Source of the DNA: Isoetes taiwanensis
Taxonomy: Eukaryota; Streptophyta; Lycopodiopsida; Isoetales; Isoetaceae
Direction of reading: 5' to 3'
NCBI GenBank assembly: GCA_021234155.1
Contig: JAJEKV010000080.1
Span: forward strand, 1,038,182-1,102,181
DNA: 64,000 bases
The notes below the pieces were generated by a model. The model worked only from the letters and a program-made list of their open reading frames with translations. It was not told the DNA's origin and did no database searches. The position numbers were made by a program, and so were the translations under genes. This document shows positions 59,978 through 64,000 of the stretch, piece after piece (the first letter of the stretch is position 1; every line of letters starts with the position of its first letter).

Positions 59978-61497
59978 GGGAGACCTTCCTTATCCGGCCC
60001 CCCTCCACGTATACATAAAAAAAAGAGCACGTCAGCAGCATTTTTATAGAGAGCGGACGTTTTGTAGCACCGGACTGTAACAGAAACAGATAACAGAGAA
60101 GAGAGAACCCAGATAACAGACAAGAGAGAATCGCTGACAATTTTGTATTTCCAATCTAAAAAATATTCATGCCACAGCATTTGCCATATCACAAGACGGG
60201 ATCTTGTTCATTTTCAGGAGCATTCAACATCTTCTTATTGTACATAGCGACATGGGAGCAAAAAACATTAAAAGCCTGATCTTTCTGATGAACAAAGTAC
60301 TTCCTCCACATATACTCCATAAAATACGACTCATACAATGCTTTGCATGTGCCATATCGAGGAAGCGATTTCTTTACTGCACCCCATGTAGATTCTATCC
60401 TATTTATATGCACACCAGTCTCAGGATCCTTGAAATGTAGACTATGGTTCACAGTGCAATGTTGAAACTGCAATTGCTCCAACCATTCTGAATCATAACC
60501 TCTCCAACAATCACTGTAAATAACAGTTCCAGGTGCTACATACTTGTAAATGATAGAAACTAATGTATCAGCTGTCCGATCTTCAACTGGCACCATGAAC
60601 ATCTTGTTGGATCCTCGCTCAATGCCTCCAAACACCCACTGACCCTCAACTCTTCTACCCCTATTATACTTCCGCTTACCAAATTTGCTCTCATCTATTT
60701 CTACGATCTTTCCAGGACCACCAATCACCTCACTGTTATTCTGAATTGCAATGGCACAAATATCACAGCAATAGTTATACCAATTAACCATTGCCTGATA
60801 TGTACAGATGCCACACTCGCTCATTGCGACGTCTTGTGGCATCTTAACACTCCAGCAGTACATCAATCTCAACATTTGTGGGAATGTTAATTTGCTTCCA
60901 GAAAACCAGGTACCTCTACGAATAGAACATGTAAAACTGCAATGCTTACCTCTACATTTCCACTTGATTCCATCTCTTGACCCCTTCAAATTTCCACGCA
61001 ATTTCATTGTCTTGTTGCATTTCTCACACTCTCTCCTTCTTGGCAAGAAGCCTATTTCTACACAGAGAGCAATAGCAGCTTCAGAACCGCTAGTCTTCTC
61101 TACTAATTGAGCAAGACTCGTGACATTCATGCTTCCATTCTGGAACTCCATTGAATTCTGGAACTTTTGAAGAGCACAGAGAACAGAAAACAGTAGGATG
61201 GATTTCTTGAATGATGTTTCTCCTTTCATGTTTCTTGAATTTATGGCTTCCGATTATGGGAGTGGTTCAACGAACCAGTTAATGGGCTAATGGGCAGTGG
61301 TAGCAGTTAGACGGATCCTAGCAGGTAGTCGGATCTGGCAGGTAGTCCGTTTGTGCTTAATTACGGCAACCGAAAAATAGCGTAGTTCGTGTTTTGTTCG
61401 TCCGTGTAAAATTCGGCAGCAACAGCGAAATAAGGAGCGGCTTACGTGGACAAAAATGGTCTACGTGGAGGGGGGGGCCGAATAAGGAACGCTACCC
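59978..61497. mobile_element. Merlin-type DNA transposon, complete
   Basis: 1,520 bp. An 8-bp direct repeat TCGATCTG flanks it exactly (59970-59977 and 61498-61505). The ends are inverted repeats: left GGGAGACCTTCCTTATCCGG, right (inverted) GGGTAGCGTTCCTTATTCGG, each followed by a C-run (6 versus 8) and TCCACGTA, about 34-36 bp in all. GG-starting termini, an 8-9 bp target duplication and a single IS1595/IS1016-like transposase define the Merlin superfamily. An intact reading frame, exact target duplication and well-matched ends point to a fairly recent insertion. Confidence 0.92.
60189..61229 (-). CDS. Merlin / IS1595-like (ISXO2-like) DDE transposase, 346 aa
   Basis: Cuts and inserts the surrounding element. 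The N-terminal region contains a C4 zinc ribbon (CEKC at 68-71; C92 and C97 in KWKCRGKHC). The DDE core follows: IVEIDESKFGKRKYNRGRR with first Asp 179, QWVFGGIERGS, the second Asp 240 in TVIYSDCWRGY, VNHSLHF, and Glu 279 in HINRIESTWGAVKKSLPRYG. All three catalytic acids are present and there is no stop or frameshift. The length suits the family. The start is the ATG at 61229, 268 bp inside the right end of the element; the stop is TGA at 60189. A shorter start at Met27 or Met34 cannot be excluded. No intron is needed. Probably capable of activity. Confidence 0.9.
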   Translation of the reverse strand: MKGETSFKKSILLFSVLCALQKFQNSMEFQNGSMNVTSLAQLVEKTSGSEAAIALCVEIGFLPRRRECEKCNKTMKLRGNLKGSRDGIKWKCRGKHCSFTCSIRRGTWFSGSKLTFPQMLRLMYCWSVKMPQDVAMSECGICTYQAMVNWYNYCCDICAIAIQNNSEVIGGPGKIVEIDESKFGKRKYNRGRRVEGQWVFGGIERGSNKMFMVPVEDRTADTLVSIIYKYVAPGTVIYSDCWRGYDSEWLEQLQFQHCTVNHSLHFKDPETGVHINRIESTWGAVKKSLPRYGTCKALYESYFMEYMWRKYFVHQKDQAFNVFCSHVAMYNKKMLNAPENEQDPVL

Positions 61498-61505
61498 TCG
61501 ATCTG

Positions 61506-62610
61506 CAACGCCTTAAGAACTAACGCAGCAGCTCCAACCCGGGGACAGGCACTCCAATCGGGCCATATTGGCAAGGTGTAAGATGCGGGTATAGATGCAA
61601 TACAAGAACACAAGCTCCATATTAGAGCAACTTCCGTGACAGGTTTCAGGACCAAAATGCTAGACAACATCATATTATTGTTCAGCATTGCAAAGTGTCC
61701 AGTGGAATTCCTTCTACTCATGCCCCACAAACCCAGTTATGTCGATATGTCCATATGGGAAGCAGATTCTTAAGGTCCGCTGGAATTTTTCCTTCATCTT
61801 ATTCTCAGATAGGTTGAAGACATTGATCATCTCCTTCGAATCTTGCAAGGACACTCGAATGGTTTTATTCAGATTGTCGTGCAGAAGATAGATAGGGGAC
61901 CTGATAATGGTGGTGATATGTGAAGCTGTAATTGTACACACCGCTTCTCCTCTGCCCGATCTTCACAGCATGAGGTCCAACCTGGTGGAACACCACCGCC
62001 AAAGTAACAAAAAAAATCGTGAAAAAAAACAAAGTAGTTCCCCAAATGCCCAAACGAAATAGATACTACCAAATGCTCAGTTCTGCTCTTGATTCTTGAT
62101 GCCTTTCTACACTTCTTACATTGTGTCGATTTTGTGTGTGTCGATTTTGAGAAACACAAGAGGGTGCAGAAAGGTATGAATCGAAGCCATGTCAAAAGCA
62201 AAGCCTAGAAGGAAGAATGCTCACTGACATAGACGTTTTTCGTATCCCCGTGTCCAAATTTCAGGTCTTATTTAATTTTCATGACTGTAGATTCATAAAA
62301 TTATAGATGTGGAAGAGACACGTGGATAGGCTAGAATTGCAAGGAAGACCGTAGGCCCAGGCCCGATAGGGATAGTGTGCTAATAAAAAAAAAGGAATGT
62401 GGGATGAGGAGAAATAGCGTAGTCACGGGTAGAGGTGGTGATGAGCAATAGAAGGATTGCAATGTAGGATGATAATAGTGGGTTCAACCTTTACAGGTTT
62501 TGAACCAAATAAATGTTCACGGCGGCCATGATAAATTTTTTGTATAACTATATGTGAAAATGAAATGACATATTCATGTGCTTAACCTCCACCACTATTT
62601 CATTTTCCCT
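61506..62610. other. Intergenic
   Basis: Minus frames at 61461-62201 overlap and lack recognised domains. No repeat structure noted. Confidence 0.45.
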
Positions 62611-62615
62611 AAATA

Positions 62616-62697
62616 AAGTAGCCTATAGTCACTCCATTCCATTTGCGCAATAAGCAAAGTAGCCTATAGTCACTCCATTCCATTTGCGCAATAAGCA
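62616..62697. repeat. Tandem duplication, 2 x 41 bp
   Basis: Two identical units starting AAAGTAGCCTATAGTCACTC and ending GCGCAATAAGC, just beyond the 3' end of the lectin gene. Confidence 0.9.
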
Positions 62698-62745
62698 AGC
62701 TTAATAAAAAAAAGATAGCGATAAGGTTAAAGGTGTGGATATTGT

Positions 62746-62751
62746 TTTATT
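62746..62751 (-). terminator. Poly(A) signal of lectin gene
   Basis: AATAAA on the minus strand, 74 bp after the lectin stop codon, a normal spacing for a plant near-upstream element. Confidence 0.5.
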
Positions 62752-62824
62752 GACTTCAGCATTCAACTTATTGTTGCATTACACACATAAGGATTATGAT
62801 AATATTATTAGCATATCCAACAGC

Positions 62825-63592
62825 TTAAGAGCTATAAGTAGAAATATCCCACGAATATACTCGATGCTCAGCCACAGCTGCACCCGTAGCTGCAGAGAAT
62901 CCTACATACATCTTCTCATTCACAATTTTTGCCAAATCCAATGGTTGGCTAATGTCAGCTCGTGCAGGTTTATTTGCTTTTATACCATCAGCCAACCTCA
63001 CTTCCACCTTCTTACTGTTAGCATAATAATCAATCCAAGCTACAAACATAGAGTTTGTTGTGAAATCAACATTTGAATAGGTTGCCAAAGAAGTGACGCT
63101 GTTAACATCGATACCAATATGATGATCGGATGGATCCCAAGGATTCTGGTAGCTATCAAATTCTACAGCAAACAAATGGTTGCTAGAATTTCCATCTTTG
63201 TCTGGACTGATCAATCCAAAGTAACCTCCACCAGCATTGAAAGGCTTCGGGATATCAGCATGAGGGGAGAGGAAAAACGCCATGCCATCTCCTAAAGTCC
63301 TACCTTGTACTGTAACAAATTGAAAGACAAATTTGGTGGAGAAGGAAAGGGGTGTTTTGGACTGGATGAATCGGATTGGATGGGAGTAGATTGCTCGCCC
63401 CTTGGTAGTATCTACGGAATTATCCATTGTTAGTGCAATGTAGTTGCCATGGATGGTAGCGTTGCCTTTGAGATCAATTCCTTTGAAGGATGCTGGCATG
63501 GAGTATGAAAATTGGGTCATTCCATTTCTTGCAGAGATAGGATAAAGAGCAACACATACAAATAGAAAACTTACTATAAAAAACTTTCCCAT
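62825..63592 (-). CDS. Secreted legume-type (L-type) lectin, 255 aa
   Basis: Carbohydrate-binding beta-sandwich protein, likely extracellular or vacuolar. The start MGKFFIVSFLFVCVALYPIS at 63592 is preferred over the upstream in-frame Met because it gives a typical signal peptide (cleavage near residue 22). Conserved blocks: FSTKFVFQF, GDGMAFFLSP (sugar-binding Asp102), GGGYFGL, and the metal site AVEFDSYQNPWDPSDHHIGI with Glu144, Asp146, Tyr148, Asn150, Asp153 and His158 all kept, then VNS, and C-terminal YVGFSAATG ... SWDI. Length and ends match a single soluble lectin domain. No membrane segment or kinase domain follows, so it is not a lectin receptor kinase. No intron, as usual for the family. 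It looks functional; sugar specificity cannot be read from the sequence. Confidence 0.9.
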   Translation of the reverse strand: MGKFFIVSFLFVCVALYPISARNGMTQFSYSMPASFKGIDLKGNATIHGNYIALTMDNSVDTTKGRAIYSHPIRFIQSKTPLSFSTKFVFQFVTVQGRTLGDGMAFFLSPHADIPKPFNAGGGYFGLISPDKDGNSSNHLFAVEFDSYQNPWDPSDHHIGIDVNSVTSLATYSNVDFTTNSMFVAWIDYYANSKKVEVRLADGIKANKPARADISQPLDLAKIVNEKMYVGFSAATGAAVAEHRVYSWDISTYSS

Positions 63593-64000
63593 ATCACTAA
63601 TATTGAAGAGAGCTAATGCAGGCAAGCCTAGATATAGGTTCCAATTGACGGCAAACATGCTTGGCATTGGCGGCAAACATATTTGGACTTGGCATGAGTG
63701 GGAAACGTGTTTGACCAATATCCTTATGCTAATAAGGTCATGATGTAAACATTAAATATTGATATAAGTTCTACACCATTGTGGGGGGAGATTATTTAAT
63801 TTCATGACGAGCTGGCAAGTTTGTCTTTGAGTTTTTCGTCTTTTGAAATAAGAGACAATGGTTGTTTTTAAGTAGTTGGATTTGAGATGATACCTACAAA
63901 AAACTTATCGGGGCGGCCAAGGCCGCCGCAAACATTTTGTTTGTTCGGATCGACGCAAAATATACTGGGTGAAAAGGATACTCGGTGTGAAAGAAGAAAT
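63593..64000. other. Upstream region of lectin gene
   Basis: A weak TATA-like TATATC on the minus strand at 63631-63636 would place transcription start only a few bases before the ATG, so I do not rely on it. Nothing else recognised. Confidence 0.3.

Noticed and set aside
62825-63718. Longer lectin start at 63718
   Set aside because: It would put 42 unrelated residues before a clear signal peptide; the ATG at 63592 fits secretion.

Overview
This is eukaryotic nuclear DNA from a land plant. The evidence is spliced plant-type genes, LINE-dominated repeats, and a SPOROCYTELESS-like (SPEAR) gene, a legume-type lectin, a filament-like plant protein (FPP) relic, a tau-class GST relic and an LRR receptor kinase relic. 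LINEs ending in tetranucleotide tails, an intact Merlin-type transposon and the degraded fern/moss-like transposon proteins suggest a non-angiosperm such as a fern. That placement is inference from recalled protein families and was not tested by any search.

Only three genes look intact: a five-exon SPEAR repressor (18900-20962, +), a Merlin/IS1595-type transposase (60189-61229, -) inside a complete transposon, and a secreted legume-type lectin (62825-63592, -). Most of the rest is mobile DNA and its remains.

Layout. 1-7.3 kb: mostly non-coding, with two foldback repeats. 7.3-10 kb: a degenerate minus-strand gene whose intron is filled with a palindrome array. 10.8-17 kb: two paralogous ~0.65-kb segments, one split by a 1.04-kb insertion, plus a LINE ORF1 relic. 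18-21 kb: SPEAR gene and upstream region. 21.2-30 kb: relics of two multi-exon genes, SINE-like and MITE insertions. 30.9-38.5 kb: two LINEs of different clades back to back. 40.6-53.8 kb: a LINE split by a 10.5-kb DNA element. 54.9-59.9 kb: relics of an unidentified gene, a GST and an LRR kinase. 60-64 kb: Merlin element and lectin.

The most interesting object is the 10,525-bp element at 40971-51495. It sits in a LINE open reading frame between 4-bp ATTC repeats. Removing it with one ATTC joins the LINE endonuclease-side and reverse-transcriptase-side coding sequences in one frame. Its ends form a ~25-bp terminal inverted repeat (23/25 matching). Inside are two divergent degenerate genes: on the plus strand a putative transposase of the GHTH-DID type (DUF7869-like from memory), and on the minus strand a long multi-exon gene with a region resembling motif I of a beta-class DNA methyltransferase. 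A GC-rich palindrome with 9-bp arms recurs about 15 times, only in promoter-side, intronic and intergenic parts of the element. The 7.3-10 kb relic shows the same arrangement with an unrelated palindrome.
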